A stretch of 64,000 nt of DNA from SZAS-103 sp038316385 (GCA_038316385.1 JBBQAN010000009.1:1-64000); one strand, 5' to 3'. Shown: positions 17,201 through 25,526, numbered from the stretch's first letter. The notes: generated by a model from the letters alone, not told the origin. Program-made: numbers and translations.

Positions 17201-17370
17201 CATCGCCGGACGCGCGCGCAGGCTATGCCGCGTTGATACCGATGCTGGAACGCGCGCTCATCGACTGGCAGCAGCTGAAATCCGCAGATTTGGCCGCGCT
17301 CAACGCGAAGCTGCGCATGGCTGGGAAACCGGAACTCAAGGTCGTTGCCGTTATCACGCCTGCAAAATGA
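14218..17370 (+). CDS. Secreted BNR/sortilin-like (VPS10-type) beta-propeller protein
   Basis: A 1050-residue protein with an N-terminal hydrophobic segment (LVLIVLGLGAVAIATATS, residues about 13-30) that is a signal peptide or anchor. Two propeller halves follow with at least ten Asp-box/BNR turns of form S-x-D-x-G-x-x-W, for example SGDAGKTW, SRDGGAHW, SSDGGNTW, SDDAGAHW, TNDAGEHW, SSDEGKHW and TRDGGKTW. A beta-rich domain lies near residues 760-880 and a helical C-terminal domain at about 890-1045. The family is annotated as WD40/YVTN/BNR-like or sortilin-like glycosyl hydrolase, but no catalytic activity is established and I see no sialidase active site. Probably periplasmic or cell-surface. 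Confidence 0.85.
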   Translation: MPNARLFARLRPLVLIVLGLGAVAIATATSQFGDLHWRLLGPFRGGRVLAVTGVPGQPQHFYFGAVNGGVWETLDAGRTWQPIFDDEPVGSIGAVAVAASDPKVIYVGSGEADMRSDIAQGDGMYRSGDAGKTWAKIGLEDSQQIGKIIVDPRDANTVLVAVLGHPYGPNMQRGVFRSRDGGAHWERVLGKDDATGAIDLAFEPGNPQVIYAAMWQARRTPWNIYPPASGPGSGLFKSSDGGNTWTQVRGDGFPEHVGRVGIAVAQTIPSRVYALVDGDDGGLYRSDDAGAHWNKTSGDPRIWQRGWYFGRIAVDSKNAERVYAMNTIVLRSDDGGAHFISLKGDDTGDDFHELWIDPNDSNRQILGVDQGAIVTLNGGKTWSSWHNQPTAQMYHVSTDNWFPYRVYGSQQDSGAVEVPSAAIGNDRITMEQFKEVTAGGESGMIAPDPDDPDIVYGGGVEKLDLRTEQTHSVDPTLGDPDALYRRTWTLPLVFNKRDPKVLYYANQKLFRTNDAGEHWAAISPDLTRENPGSPKNLDAVTAANNLGAGPRRGVIYAIASSPLDAKLLWLGTDDGLVWRSSDEGKHWDNLTPTQLTSWSKVGMIEASHFDAGTAYAAIDRHRLDDRKPYIYRTRDGGKTWTNVVAGIRDGDFVNAVREDPKRQGLLYAATELGVYLSYDDGDHWRSLQMNLPRTSVRDIDVHGDDLVIATHGRGFWVLDDVAPLRQMHTDSPHDATRLLAPSTTIRVRPAGFTGTPLPKDEPTAENPPFGARIDYRLASVPKLPVQLNIHDANGQLVRHYSSADTPPKYDITTAGAAPEWFATPSMPATTPGLHRFIWPLRYPTLPALADGNVWANGVWAPPGRYDAELVVDGHIYKQPFEVKPDPRVKVTADAYAQQFAFARMVEALHAKLAPAAAEAGRLHSALLAARKQRDPEFSDAYAALDVKTIGIAGIVDAPNPNNAWSMPPTSTRTFAFIAGAIDKLANAADDADAAPSPDARAGYAALIPMLERALIDWQQLKSADLAALNAKLRMAGKPELKVVAVITPAK

Positions 17371-17464
17371 TCGAGATTTTCAGGGAGGAAAATTGGAAGG
17401 GCGGCAGTCGCCAGCGCCCGGCAATGCGAGTCACATCGCGCTTGTTTGGCAGATAGAAGAGAGT

Positions 17465-17574
17465 GGCAGTCCCGCCAGCGACACCTCGGCGCACGAATCA
17501 CTCGCTACCGTTGCTGCCTTCCGGCCCTGGCGGGATTTGCAAGCTATCGTCGCGAGGGCGCCGACGGGACCACC
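17465..17574 (-). ncRNA. ffs: Signal recognition particle 4.5S RNA
   Basis: On the minus strand a 110-base RNA contains the near-invariant domain IV: CAGGGCCGGAAGGCAGCAAC with the GGAA tetraloop and the asymmetric internal loop, then GGTAGCGA and a downstream GTGCGCCGAGGTGTCGCTGG. The ends pair (GGTGGTCCCG with CGGGACTGCC), giving one long hairpin. Ffs next to dnaX is common in this bacterial group. Ends are estimated from the pairing. Confidence 0.93.
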
Positions 17575-17625
17575 ATTGAACGATGCGGCTCATTCGAACC
17601 GACTTGGTGACACGATGTTGCGTTG

Positions 17626-17718
17626 TGGCGGAGAGAGAGGGATTCGAACCCTCGAAGCGGGGTTTAGCCGCTTACACACTTTCCAGGCGTGCTCCTTCAA
17701 CCACTCGGACACCTCTCC
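17626..17718 (-). tRNA. tRNA-Ser (anticodon GGA)
   Basis: A 93-base class II tRNA on the minus strand with acceptor GGAGAGG, encoded CCA, anticodon loop CTGGAAA (anticodon GGA, reading UCC and UCU), long variable arm GCGGCTAAACCCCGC and T-loop GGGTTCGAATCCC. It lies between ffs and dnaX, the latter on the opposite strand. Confidence 0.95.
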
Positions 17719-17843
17719 GGCGCTTCAGCGAACAGTTTAATGCTGGCCGCGAAGACCGCAAAGCATACCGGCCACGGCGTTCCTCAGCAAGGCACATTGT
17801 TGCGCCGCTTGGCCCCACCCAGTCGGGTAGGCACAATAAGCGG

Positions 17844-19577
17844 ATGTCCTATCTCGTACTTGCCCGCAAATGGCGCCCCCGGCGTTTTGCCGAACTGGTC
17901 GGGCAGACACATGTAGTGCGCGCGCTAACCAATGCGCTCGAATCCGGTCGCGTCCATCACGCATTCCTGTTCACCGGTACGCGTGGGGTCGGCAAGACGA
18001 CCATCGCGCGGATCTTCGCGAAAAGCATGAACTGCGAGCGCGGGCAGGGTGCTGAGCCCTGCGGCGAATGCGCGACATGCCTCGACATCGACGCGGGCCG
18101 CTTCGTGGATCTGCTCGAGATCGACGCCGCGTCCAACACCGGCGTCGACGACGTCCGCGAGGTCATCGAAAACGCGCAGTACATGCCGTCGCGCGGGCGC
18201 ACCAAAGTGTACCTGATCGACGAAGTGCACATGCTGTCGAAGGCGGCGTTCAACGCATTGCTCAAGACATTGGAAGAGCCGCCGCCGCACGTGAAATTTC
18301 TGCTTGCGACCACCGATCCACAGAAGCTGCCGGTCACGGTGTTGTCGCGCTGCCTGCAATTCAATCTCAAGCGCCTCGACGAACCGCAGATTCGCGGACA
18401 GATGGAGAAGATCCTCATCGCCGAGGGCATGCCCGCCGAACTTGGCGCGTTGACATTGCTCGCGCGCGGCGCGGATGGCAGCCTGCGCGACGGTTTGTCG
18501 CTGCTCGACCAGGCGATCGCCTATACCGCAGGCGTACTCGATGAGGCGGGCGTGCGCGCAATGCTCGGCACGGTCGATCACGCGCGCGTCGGTGCGTTGC
18601 TCATAGCGCTCGCCGCAGCCGATGGAATGGCATTGATGTCGGAAGTCGATGCGTTGGCAGGTTTTTCGCCGGATTTCGGGCAAGTGCTCGACGATATCGC
18701 CGCGACCCTGCATCGCATCCAATTGCAGCAACTCGTACCGGACATGACAGACGATCAAACCGGTTCCGGCGAGGTAGATGTCACCGCATTGGCCGCGCGG
18801 CTTGCGCCCGAGCTTGTGCAGCTCTGGTACCAGATGGCGATCGGCGGACGTCGCGACTTGTCGCTGGCACCAAGCCAGCGCGCAGGTTTCGAGATGGCGC
18901 TGCTGCGGATGCTCGCGTTCCGTCCCGCGAATGCAGACGCTGGTGAAACGGCAGGTGAGCCGCCGCGTCGTTCCGCGTCGGCACCAGTCAAGAAAGTTGT
19001 CGATTCCGGCTCGCACGTGGCGAAGGCACCAGATCGCGAAGCCTTGCCTGCGGCTGCACCGGCGCGGAAGTACACGACGTCGGTTCGCGAGCCTGCGATC
19101 GAGCAATTCCAACCTGCGGCTGAGCCCGCGCCAACGGTGGACGCCATCACGATGCCTGCGCAGCCATCCGTTGTGCCGATCGAATTACGCGACGCCGACG
19201 AATGGCTCGCCATGATCGCCGACGCCGGATTGAAAGGCCCGACGCGTGATCTTGCCGCGCACGCCACCTTCATTAGTTACGCCGATGGAATCCTCACTCT
19301 CGCGCTCCCTGACGGCTTCGAACACCTGCGCAATGAAATCCAGATCGGCAAGCTCGCCGATGCGCATGCGCCCATGTTGGGAAGCGCACCGCGCATCGTC
19401 TTCGTGAGCGCATCCGGCGCTGGCGACAGCCTGCACGCGCGCAACGCACAACAACGCGACGAACGCCAGGCGAACGCCGAACGCGCATTCCTCGAAAATC
19501 CTTCGGTACAGCGTTACATGCAGCAATTCGGCGCGAAACTGGTGCCCGATTCGATCCGACCCAATGACGAGAACTGA
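17844..19577 (+). CDS. dnaX: DNA polymerase III subunit tau
   Basis: A 577-residue clamp-loader ATPase. It has Walker A GTRGVGKTT (45-53), four zinc-binding cysteines at about 64, 73, 76 and 79, Walker B VYLIDEVHM, sensor SRCLQF-type arginine, and a long Ala/Pro-rich linker from about 375 to 460 leading to the tau C-terminal domain (DEWLAMIADAGLKGPTRDLAAH). ATG 17844 fits the universal start MSYxVLARKWRP. I found no A-AAA-AAG slippery heptamer in the linker coding region, so the short gamma form made by frameshifting in E. coli is probably not produced this way. ybaB and recR follow directly. Confidence 0.97.
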   Translation: MSYLVLARKWRPRRFAELVGQTHVVRALTNALESGRVHHAFLFTGTRGVGKTTIARIFAKSMNCERGQGAEPCGECATCLDIDAGRFVDLLEIDAASNTGVDDVREVIENAQYMPSRGRTKVYLIDEVHMLSKAAFNALLKTLEEPPPHVKFLLATTDPQKLPVTVLSRCLQFNLKRLDEPQIRGQMEKILIAEGMPAELGALTLLARGADGSLRDGLSLLDQAIAYTAGVLDEAGVRAMLGTVDHARVGALLIALAAADGMALMSEVDALAGFSPDFGQVLDDIAATLHRIQLQQLVPDMTDDQTGSGEVDVTALAARLAPELVQLWYQMAIGGRRDLSLAPSQRAGFEMALLRMLAFRPANADAGETAGEPPRRSASAPVKKVVDSGSHVAKAPDREALPAAAPARKYTTSVREPAIEQFQPAAEPAPTVDAITMPAQPSVVPIELRDADEWLAMIADAGLKGPTRDLAAHATFISYADGILTLALPDGFEHLRNEIQIGKLADAHAPMLGSAPRIVFVSASGAGDSLHARNAQQRDERQANAERAFLENPSVQRYMQQFGAKLVPDSIRPNDEN

Positions 19578-19578
19578 C

Positions 19579-19893
19579 ATGCGCCCAGACATCGCACAAC
19601 TCATGCAGCAAGCCCAGCGCATGCAGGACAACCTCAAGCGTGTGCAGGAGGAACTGGCCGTGGTTGAAGTGATCGGCCAATCCGGCGGCGGCATGGTATC
19701 GATCACGTTGACGGGCAAGATGGAATGCCGCCGCGCGCGCATCGACCCTTCCGTGCTCGACGATGCCGACATGCTGGAAGACCTCGTCGTCGCTGCGTTC
19801 AACGACGCCGTTGCGAACGCAAACGAGGAAGCGCGCAAACGCACGTCGGCGGCGACGGGCGGCATGCAGTTGCCACCCGGGATGGGGTTCTGA
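19579..19893 (+). CDS. ybaB: Nucleoid-associated protein, YbaB/EbfC family
   Basis: A 104-residue small DNA-binding protein. It begins MRPDIAQLMQQAQRMQDNLKRVQEEL, the first helix of the tweezer-shaped dimer, followed by VIGQSGGGMVSITLTGKMECRRARIDPSVL and a C-terminal helix. ATG 19579 is one base after the dnaX stop; an ATG at 19564 inside dnaX is possible but less likely. Its stop overlaps the apparent CTG start of recR. The dnaX-ybaB-recR order is conserved across gammaproteobacteria. Confidence 0.95.
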   Translation: MRPDIAQLMQQAQRMQDNLKRVQEELAVVEVIGQSGGGMVSITLTGKMECRRARIDPSVLDDADMLEDLVVAAFNDAVANANEEARKRTSAATGGMQLPPGMGF

Positions 19894-20492
19894 GCGCGAC
19901 GCCGCTGCTGGAGCAGCTGATCGAGGCGCTGCGCTGCCTGCCGGGCGTCGGTCAGAAGTCGGCGCAACGCATGGCGTACCACTTGCTCGAACGCGATCGC
20001 GATGGCGGGCGTCGGTTGGGCGAGCGGCTTGCCGAGGCGATGGAGAAGGTTGGGCACTGTGTTCGCTGTCGCGATTTCAGCCAGACCGAATTGTGCGCGA
20101 TCTGTTCGAGTCCGACCCGCGATGCCGCATTGCTGTGCGCGGTCGAATCGCCGGCCGACCGGCTCGCGATTGAGCAGGCGACTGGCTATCGCGGGCTGTA
20201 TTTCGTGCTGCAGGGCAGGCTGTCGCCGCTGGATGGAATCGGCCCGCGCGAACTCGGCCTCGAACACCTCGCCGCACGGTTGGCGGAAGGCACGGTGCGC
20301 GAACTCATCATCGCCACCAACCCCACTGTCGAAGGCGAAGCGACCGCGCATTATCTCGCCCAACTCGCGCGCCAGCACAAAGTCCAGCCCAGTCGAATCG
20401 CGCACGGCGTGCCGCTCGGCGGAGAACTCGAATACATCGATCGCGGAACGCTGTCGCACGCCTTCGGATCGCGTAGCGAGATTCCTGGCTAA
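19890..20492 (+). CDS. recR: Recombination mediator RecR (apparent CTG start)
   Basis: A 200-residue protein of normal length for RecR, which acts with RecO and RecF to load RecA on gapped DNA. It has the helix-hairpin-helix (ALRCLPGVGQKSAQRMAYHLL), the C4 zinc finger CVRCRDFSQTELCAICSS, and the Toprim domain (CAVESPADRLAIEQ, LQGRLSPLDGIGP, ATNPTVEGEATA, SRIAHGVPLGGELEYID). No ATG, GTG or TTG lies at the expected start in this frame: the nearest upstream ATG (19725) would add 55 non-conserved residues and the next internal ATG would delete the hairpin. CTG 19890 overlaps the ybaB stop in CTGA and matches the expected N-terminus. Confidence 0.93.
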   Translation: MSATPLLEQLIEALRCLPGVGQKSAQRMAYHLLERDRDGGRRLGERLAEAMEKVGHCVRCRDFSQTELCAICSSPTRDAALLCAVESPADRLAIEQATGYRGLYFVLQGRLSPLDGIGPRELGLEHLAARLAEGTVRELIIATNPTVEGEATAHYLAQLARQHKVQPSRIAHGVPLGGELEYIDRGTLSHAFGSRSEIPG

Positions 20493-20524
20493 GACTCTCT
20501 CTTTACTGATTCCCGAGCATCATC

Positions 20525-20869
20525 ATGACCGACACCCTGTTCGACAAGATCATCCGCCGCGAAATCCCGGCTGATATCGTTTACGAAGATGCCGACATCG
20601 TCGCGTTCCGCGACATCCATCCACAAGCGCCGGTGCATGTGCTGTTTGTGCCGCGTAAGTCGATTGCGACGCTCAACGATCTCGTTGCGGATGATGCGGC
20701 ATTGATCGGCAAGCTTGTGCTCGCTGCGGCGGCGTACGCGAAGCGCGAAGGTTTCGCCGAAAGCGGCTATCGCACGGTGTTCAATTGCAATCGCGATGGC
20801 GGGCAGACGGTATTCCACATCCATCTGCACCTGCTCGGCGGCGGCCCGCTGCACTCGCCGTTCGGATAA
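20525..20869 (+). CDS. HIT-family nucleotide-binding hydrolase (HinT type)
   Basis: A 114-residue histidine-triad protein. It begins TLFDKIIRREIPADIVYEDADIVAFRDI, typical of HinT, and ends with the triad HIHLHLLGG (H98, H100, H102), preceded by FNCNRDGGQTV. HinT proteins hydrolyse adenosine phosphoramidates. The gene is 32 bp after recR and is followed by a convergent lipoprotein gene. Confidence 0.95.
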   Translation: MTDTLFDKIIRREIPADIVYEDADIVAFRDIHPQAPVHVLFVPRKSIATLNDLVADDAALIGKLVLAAAAYAKREGFAESGYRTVFNCNRDGGQTVFHIHLHLLGGGPLHSPFG

Positions 20870-20916
20870 ACCACGCTGGAATACTCGTCAATTCGTGTGC
20901 GCAACGCAGGTGACGC

Positions 20917-21495
20917 TCAGCGCCGCCACCAGAGTCCTGGCCAGGGCGCATAGAACGGGTCGTAGAAAAACGGATCGTAGCTGTATGCCACGCGGGCAGG
21001 CTGCAGGTTCGGCCATAGATAGATCACGTCCGCTGCTACCTTCGGTTGGCGATAGTCGTATGCGCCGACCTTGCGGGTCTCGTACCCGACCACATGGCCG
21101 GTGACGGTGAGGCTGCGGCCTTTTGCAAACACCTGCGGTTCGTAGAAACCTTGTCGGCAGGCAATGAAACGGCCTTCTGCGCGATCATCGGCGATCGGGC
21201 GCGCCTGGATGCCGAGCGGGCGCCCGACGAGCTGGAAACACGTTTGCCCCGGTAACGATTCGATCTCGGCGATCGTGCCGCCCCAGCGCACCGCCTGGCC
21301 GGTTGCATCGTGATCGATCGCAGCGCCTGGAGCGAGCGGCGCGAAGTTGCCTTGCAGCGGCGTTGGAACGGTTGCGCAGCCGCCGAGCGCGAACAGCAAC
21401 GCAAATGATCCGATCCGCAACAAACCGCTGCTTGTATCGATGAGGCGCGTAGGACGCAGCGCGCGCAAGGATGATTCACTCAGAGACGTTTGCAT
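20917..21495 (-). CDS. Slp-family outer-membrane lipoprotein
   Basis: A 192-residue lipoprotein with lipobox ALGGC (lipidated C40) after an unusually long 39-residue leader containing the hydrophobic run IGSFALLFALGG. The mature part has the Slp features VRWGGTIAEIE, TCFQLVGRPLG, EGRFIACRQGFYEP and VTGHVVGYETRKVGAYDYRQPKV, and an aromatic-rich C-terminal tail (YDPFFYDPFYAPWPGLWW). AGGAG lies 8 bases before the ATG. Slp lipoproteins are starvation-inducible in E. coli; role here unknown. It follows tgpA on the same strand by 25 bp. Confidence 0.87.
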   Translation of the reverse strand: MQTSLSESSLRALRPTRLIDTSSGLLRIGSFALLFALGGCATVPTPLQGNFAPLAPGAAIDHDATGQAVRWGGTIAEIESLPGQTCFQLVGRPLGIQARPIADDRAEGRFIACRQGFYEPQVFAKGRSLTVTGHVVGYETRKVGAYDYRQPKVAADVIYLWPNLQPARVAYSYDPFFYDPFYAPWPGLWWRR

Positions 21496-21520
21496 GGCGA
21501 AACTCCTGCGTTGACGGAAT

Positions 21521-23476
21521 TCAGGGACGCCCGGAGGCCTGCACCCGGAACGCTCGCAACGCCTGGATGAGCGCGCGACGGGCCTGATCGTCCACCTCGA
21601 GGCGAGCGTAGCGCGCCGAAGCGAAACGCCGGCTGAGCGACAGCACGTCGTCGTGTTGCGCCGGCAGCAATGCGGCAATGCGCCGCGCATAGGTCAGCGC
21701 GGGCTCGTGCGGCTGCTTGCGCAGATGCGCGCGCGCAAGCCGTGCGGTGAAGCTTGCCCATGCGGATAGCAGCGGATCCGGACGCGGCCCGCGGTCGCGC
21801 AACTGGAACAGCGCGATCAGGGTCAACAGCACCCCGGTCACCACTGCGAAGGCGATGCTGAGGTCGTGGCCATCGGCCTTCGGAAATCCGAGCGATGTCA
21901 GCAATGATTCCTGCTGCGCGGCATTGAAGCGCAACACGAAATCGTTCCAGCCATGCCGCAGCCAGTCGCCGACATCGAACAGTCCGCCGCCGGTCGTGCC
22001 GCCAGCGCCGGCCGCGTTGGCTGCCGCTTCGCGAAACACGCGTTCAGGGGCAACAGCGGCGGTCGGGTCCACCCGCGTCCAGCCGTGCCCTGCCACCCAG
22101 ACTTCCGACCACGCATGCGCATCGGATTGACGCACCAGCCAGTAGTTGCCGATGCGATTGTGATAGCCGCCGACGTAGCCGGTCACCACGCGTGCGGGGA
22201 TTCCCGCCGCGCGCATCAGAAATGTGAACGACGAACTGAAGTGTTCGCAGAATCCGATTTTCGTATCGAACAGAAATTCGTCCACGCTGTTGTGGCCGAG
22301 CGGCGGCGCGGCCAGGGAGTAACTGAAGCTCGCGTGATACATCGCCAGCGCACGGCGTACGATTGTCGAGTCGTCGCTGCTTTCGCTGCGCCATTGCCGC
22401 GCAAGCGTCAGCGTGCGTGGGTTGAAGCCTTCCGGCAGCCGCAGCGCGACTGCGCGAATACCTGGAGTGAGATCTGGCTCGAAGCGCAGCGGCGCTGCCG
22501 AGGTCATCGTGTAGGCACGCAGGCTGGTGATCGGCAGCACCGAGGTGATGCTCAGATCCTGCGCGAGAATCGCGCCCTCGGGCGTGTTTTGCGGCAAATC
22601 CAGCGCGAACAGGTAATGGTTGTCGGTCGGCTCCAAGGCGATTTCGTAGCGTGAGGGGCGCTCCGACGCAACCACCGGCGCTGCCTGCATGCTGCGCGGC
22701 CAAGCCGGCTGTATCCACGCGCGGCCGTCGAAATTCCACATCACCAGTCCGCGCCAGTACAACGATTGTTGCTGCGGAATGGGGCCTTCGAATCGCACAC
22801 GAAACGCCGGCGTGTCGTCGGCCAGGATGTCGAGCCAGTCGCCGGGGGCCATGCGGTCGCTGATGCCGATCCTGGCTTTTGCGACATCCGGTACGCCCCA
22901 CATCGGGCTGCCCAACCGCGGGAACAGCCAGAACCCGGAGAGGGCGAGCGGCACGGCCAGCGCGAACAGGCCGAGAATCGCCACGATGCGTTTCCAGTTC
23001 GTCGCAGCGCCGACCGTGCCGACCTCGGCATCGGCCAGGCGCGCACAACTCGCATAGGCCAGCGCCGAAGCAGGCACGGCCAACAACAGGGTCAACGGCC
23101 CTTGGTCGAGCAGGAAGGCTGCGAACAAGGCAAACAAACCGAAGCCGAGCAGGCTGCGTGCGTCGCGCAACGTGTTCAACTCGATCGGTTTGAGGATCAG
23201 CATCGCGAGCAGCAATGCGCTGGCGGTGTCGCGTCCAAGCCGGAACCCGTACGCAGACAACACCAGCCCGACCACACCGATCGTCAGCAGCAACCGAAAT
23301 ACCGCTGGTGCCGGACGCTTCCAGGTGGTCGCGACGCTGACCGTGCCTGCCAGCAGCATGCTGCCCGCAAGCCATGCCGGCAGCAATCGCAACAACGGCA
23401 ACGCGCATGCCAATGCAGCAGCAAGGCACCAGATCCGGCTGCGACGATCCAGTGCTGGCGAGGTTGTTTTAGCCAT
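21521..23476 (-). CDS. tgpA: TgpA-type membrane transglutaminase-like protein (DUF3488)
   Basis: A 651-residue inner-membrane protein. Five to six hydrophobic helices fill residues about 15-190; a periplasmic domain carries the transglutaminase triad C410 (GFCEHFSSSF), H454 (SDAHAWSEVW) and D470 (RVDPT). One more helix at about 557-575 precedes a cytoplasmic tail of DUF4129 type. Pseudomonas TgpA is essential and linked to envelope metabolism. The gene overlaps the DUF58 gene by 8 bases, in the moxR-DUF58-tgpA operon found widely in proteobacteria. Confidence 0.9.
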   Translation of the reverse strand: MAKTTSPALDRRSRIWCLAAALACALPLLRLLPAWLAGSMLLAGTVSVATTWKRPAPAVFRLLLTIGVVGLVLSAYGFRLGRDTASALLLAMLILKPIELNTLRDARSLLGFGLFALFAAFLLDQGPLTLLLAVPASALAYASCARLADAEVGTVGAATNWKRIVAILGLFALAVPLALSGFWLFPRLGSPMWGVPDVAKARIGISDRMAPGDWLDILADDTPAFRVRFEGPIPQQQSLYWRGLVMWNFDGRAWIQPAWPRSMQAAPVVASERPSRYEIALEPTDNHYLFALDLPQNTPEGAILAQDLSITSVLPITSLRAYTMTSAAPLRFEPDLTPGIRAVALRLPEGFNPRTLTLARQWRSESSDDSTIVRRALAMYHASFSYSLAAPPLGHNSVDEFLFDTKIGFCEHFSSSFTFLMRAAGIPARVVTGYVGGYHNRIGNYWLVRQSDAHAWSEVWVAGHGWTRVDPTAAVAPERVFREAAANAAGAGGTTGGGLFDVGDWLRHGWNDFVLRFNAAQQESLLTSLGFPKADGHDLSIAFAVVTGVLLTLIALFQLRDRGPRPDPLLSAWASFTARLARAHLRKQPHEPALTYARRIAALLPAQHDDVLSLSRRFASARYARLEVDDQARRALIQALRAFRVQASGRP

Positions 23477-24440
23477 CCGGCATCAATGCCAATGCCTGTA
23501 GGCAGGCATGCCGATGCGCGTGGCCTTGCGCCGGCCCGAACGTCTTGCCGGGCAGGATCAATGCGTAGCGCGCATTGGTGCGGTCGGCCTCGACCACCCA
23601 GCGTGCGAGCCTGGCGATGCGCGTTTCATAGGGCCAGCCGGTCAGCGTGCTCCAGTCCAGACGGACGTCGCGATCACTGCGCGCCTCGTATTCGCGAACC
23701 AGTAACTTGCCGGTGCGCGCGGAAGCTTTCCACGCGACCTGGCGCGGGGGATCGCCGACGCGGTAATCGCGCAAATGATGCGGCTCCTCGCCCTGAGCAC
23801 GCACGCGGGTGCGTGCGCCGGCGCCATCGTTGGTTGGCAGCGGCGGTGCGTGGACTTCGAGCGCGGGGTACACCAAGAGGCGCAGATCCGGCCAGAAATA
23901 CGACCACGCGCGCGCGAGTCCCATCGGCTGCGTTGTTGCGACGGTCAGTCGTCCCGGCAGCAACCATCCACGCGTCGTCGTCCGCAGCGCCAATACGACC
24001 TGCAAACCTTCGGCATCGAGCAACGAAAACACCGTGCGCGCGGTTTCGCAGGTCACCACCAGGCCTGTGCGCGGTCGCGCGCGCAGGGCGTCGAAGCGCA
24101 GTTCGAGTTGCATTGCATCGCCGGCAAACACCGGCACGGCGCGCGCGTCGCGCAGGCGGATTCCGCTGAGCGCCAAATGGGTCGCGTGCAAGCTCAGTTG
24201 CGCAGTCGCGGCCAGCAGGAATCCAAGCAGCAGTGCTGGATTGTTGTTGTAGTTCAACGCGCCCAACAGCATCGTGCCGAGCAGTGCGCCGATAAATAGC
24301 CCGAAGCGCGTGGGCAGGATGTATATGCGTCGACGATCCAGAACGACCGGCAGCATCTCGACGCGACGCGGTCTGGTCAGACGCATCGCCCGTTGGCGCC
24401 ATCGCGCGCGAAAACCCAGCGCGGCAGGCGCCATCGCCAC
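23469..24440 (-). CDS. DUF58 domain protein of the MoxR operon
   Basis: A 323-residue protein with a membrane hairpin near residues 45-80 (LFIGALLGTMLLGAL and LLLGFLLAATAQLSL) and a C-terminal DUF58 segment with the hallmark EEPHHLRDYRVGDPPRQVAWKASART followed by LLVREYE. DUF58 proteins are von Willebrand-like partners of MoxR ATPases. The start is GTG 24440 or ATG 24434; neither has a strong ribosome site, and coupling to the moxR stop 3 bases upstream is likely. Confidence 0.9.
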   Translation of the reverse strand: MAMAPAALGFRARWRQRAMRLTRPRRVEMLPVVLDRRRIYILPTRFGLFIGALLGTMLLGALNYNNNPALLLGFLLAATAQLSLHATHLALSGIRLRDARAVPVFAGDAMQLELRFDALRARPRTGLVVTCETARTVFSLLDAEGLQVVLALRTTTRGWLLPGRLTVATTQPMGLARAWSYFWPDLRLLVYPALEVHAPPLPTNDGAGARTRVRAQGEEPHHLRDYRVGDPPRQVAWKASARTGKLLVREYEARSDRDVRLDWSTLTGWPYETRIARLARWVVEADRTNARYALILPGKTFGPAQGHAHRHACLQALALMPDG

Positions 24441-24443
24441 GCT

Positions 24444-25397
24444 TCAGTCAACCGCGACGGCGTGCAGGATCTGTAGCGCGAGTCGATCGCGGTCGTCGTC
24501 GTCGCCGTCTGGTACGAGTCGATGCGAGGCGATCTCGTTGAACAGCGATTGCACGTCGTCCGGCAGAACGTGATCGCGGCCCTGGATCAGCGCCTGCGCA
24601 CGCGCCGCGCGCAACAAAGCCAGGCCAGCGCGCGGCGACAATCCGACTCTCACACCGGGTTGCCGGCGGCTCTGCGCGAGTAGTTCCTGCACATAAGCGA
24701 TCAATGTTTCGCTGGCGTGCACGCGCAGAGTCGCAGCGCGCAACGCGAGCACATCGGCGGCTTGCAGCAGCGGTTTGGTATGAGCGATCAAGTCGCGGCG
24801 GTCTTCGGTCGAGAGCATTTCGCGCTCCGCGCGCTGGTCGGGATAACCGAGCGAAAGCCGCAGCAGAAAGCGATCAAGCTGCGAGTCAGGCAGCGGATAA
24901 GTGCCGGCGAGATCGACGGGATTTTGCGTCGCGATCACGAAAAACGGCTGCGGCAATCCGTGCGTTGTGCCATCGACGGTGACCTGCTGCTCGGCCATCG
25001 CTTCGAGGAGTGCGCTCTGCGTGCGCGGCGGCGCGCGATTGATCTCGTCGGCGAGCATCAGTTGGGTGAAGATTGGTCCTGGATGAAAACGGAAATGTTG
25101 CTGGGTCTGGTCGAATACCGACACACCAAGGATGTCCGACGGCAACAGGTCGGAAGTGAACTGGGTGCGTTGAAAATCCAGCCCGACCGTTGCCGCCAGC
25201 GCGTGCGCGAGCGTGGTCTTGCCGAGGCCCGGCAGATCTTCGATCAGCAGATGGCCGCCGGCCAGCAGGCAGGCGAACGCAAGCTTGATCTCGCGCGGCT
25301 TGCCGAGCACGAGTTTGTTGACCTGGGCAATGGCCGCCGTGAGCGCAGCGCGCGCGGATTCGGTCAGGATGGGTGGAGCGCTGGCTTGGGCGTGCAT
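24444..25397 (-). CDS. MoxR-family AAA+ ATPase
   Basis: A 317-residue AAA+ protein with Walker A in DLPGLGKTTLA (about 55-65), Walker B LMLADEINRAPP (113-124), sensor 1 FFVIATQNPVD, arginine finger in SQLDRFLLR, and sensor 2 in VGLSPRAGLALLRAAR. MoxR proteins act as chaperones that activate partner complexes, often with a DUF58/VWA protein as encoded next. It is the first gene of the minus-strand moxR-DUF58-tgpA operon. Confidence 0.95.
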   Translation of the reverse strand: MHAQASAPPILTESARAALTAAIAQVNKLVLGKPREIKLAFACLLAGGHLLIEDLPGLGKTTLAHALAATVGLDFQRTQFTSDLLPSDILGVSVFDQTQQHFRFHPGPIFTQLMLADEINRAPPRTQSALLEAMAEQQVTVDGTTHGLPQPFFVIATQNPVDLAGTYPLPDSQLDRFLLRLSLGYPDQRAEREMLSTEDRRDLIAHTKPLLQAADVLALRAATLRVHASETLIAYVQELLAQSRRQPGVRVGLSPRAGLALLRAARAQALIQGRDHVLPDDVQSLFNEIASHRLVPDGDDDDRDRLALQILHAVAVD

Positions 25398-25526
25398 GCG
25401 TGCTGCCGGTGGTCGTCTTGCAGAGAGTCTATCGCGCCCCGGCTGGGATGGCGTTGTTGCGGGCGCATGTCGGTATGGAAGTACCGGATTGTGATGCTAC
25501 GACTTTCATCGCGTCGCAATGCACGT

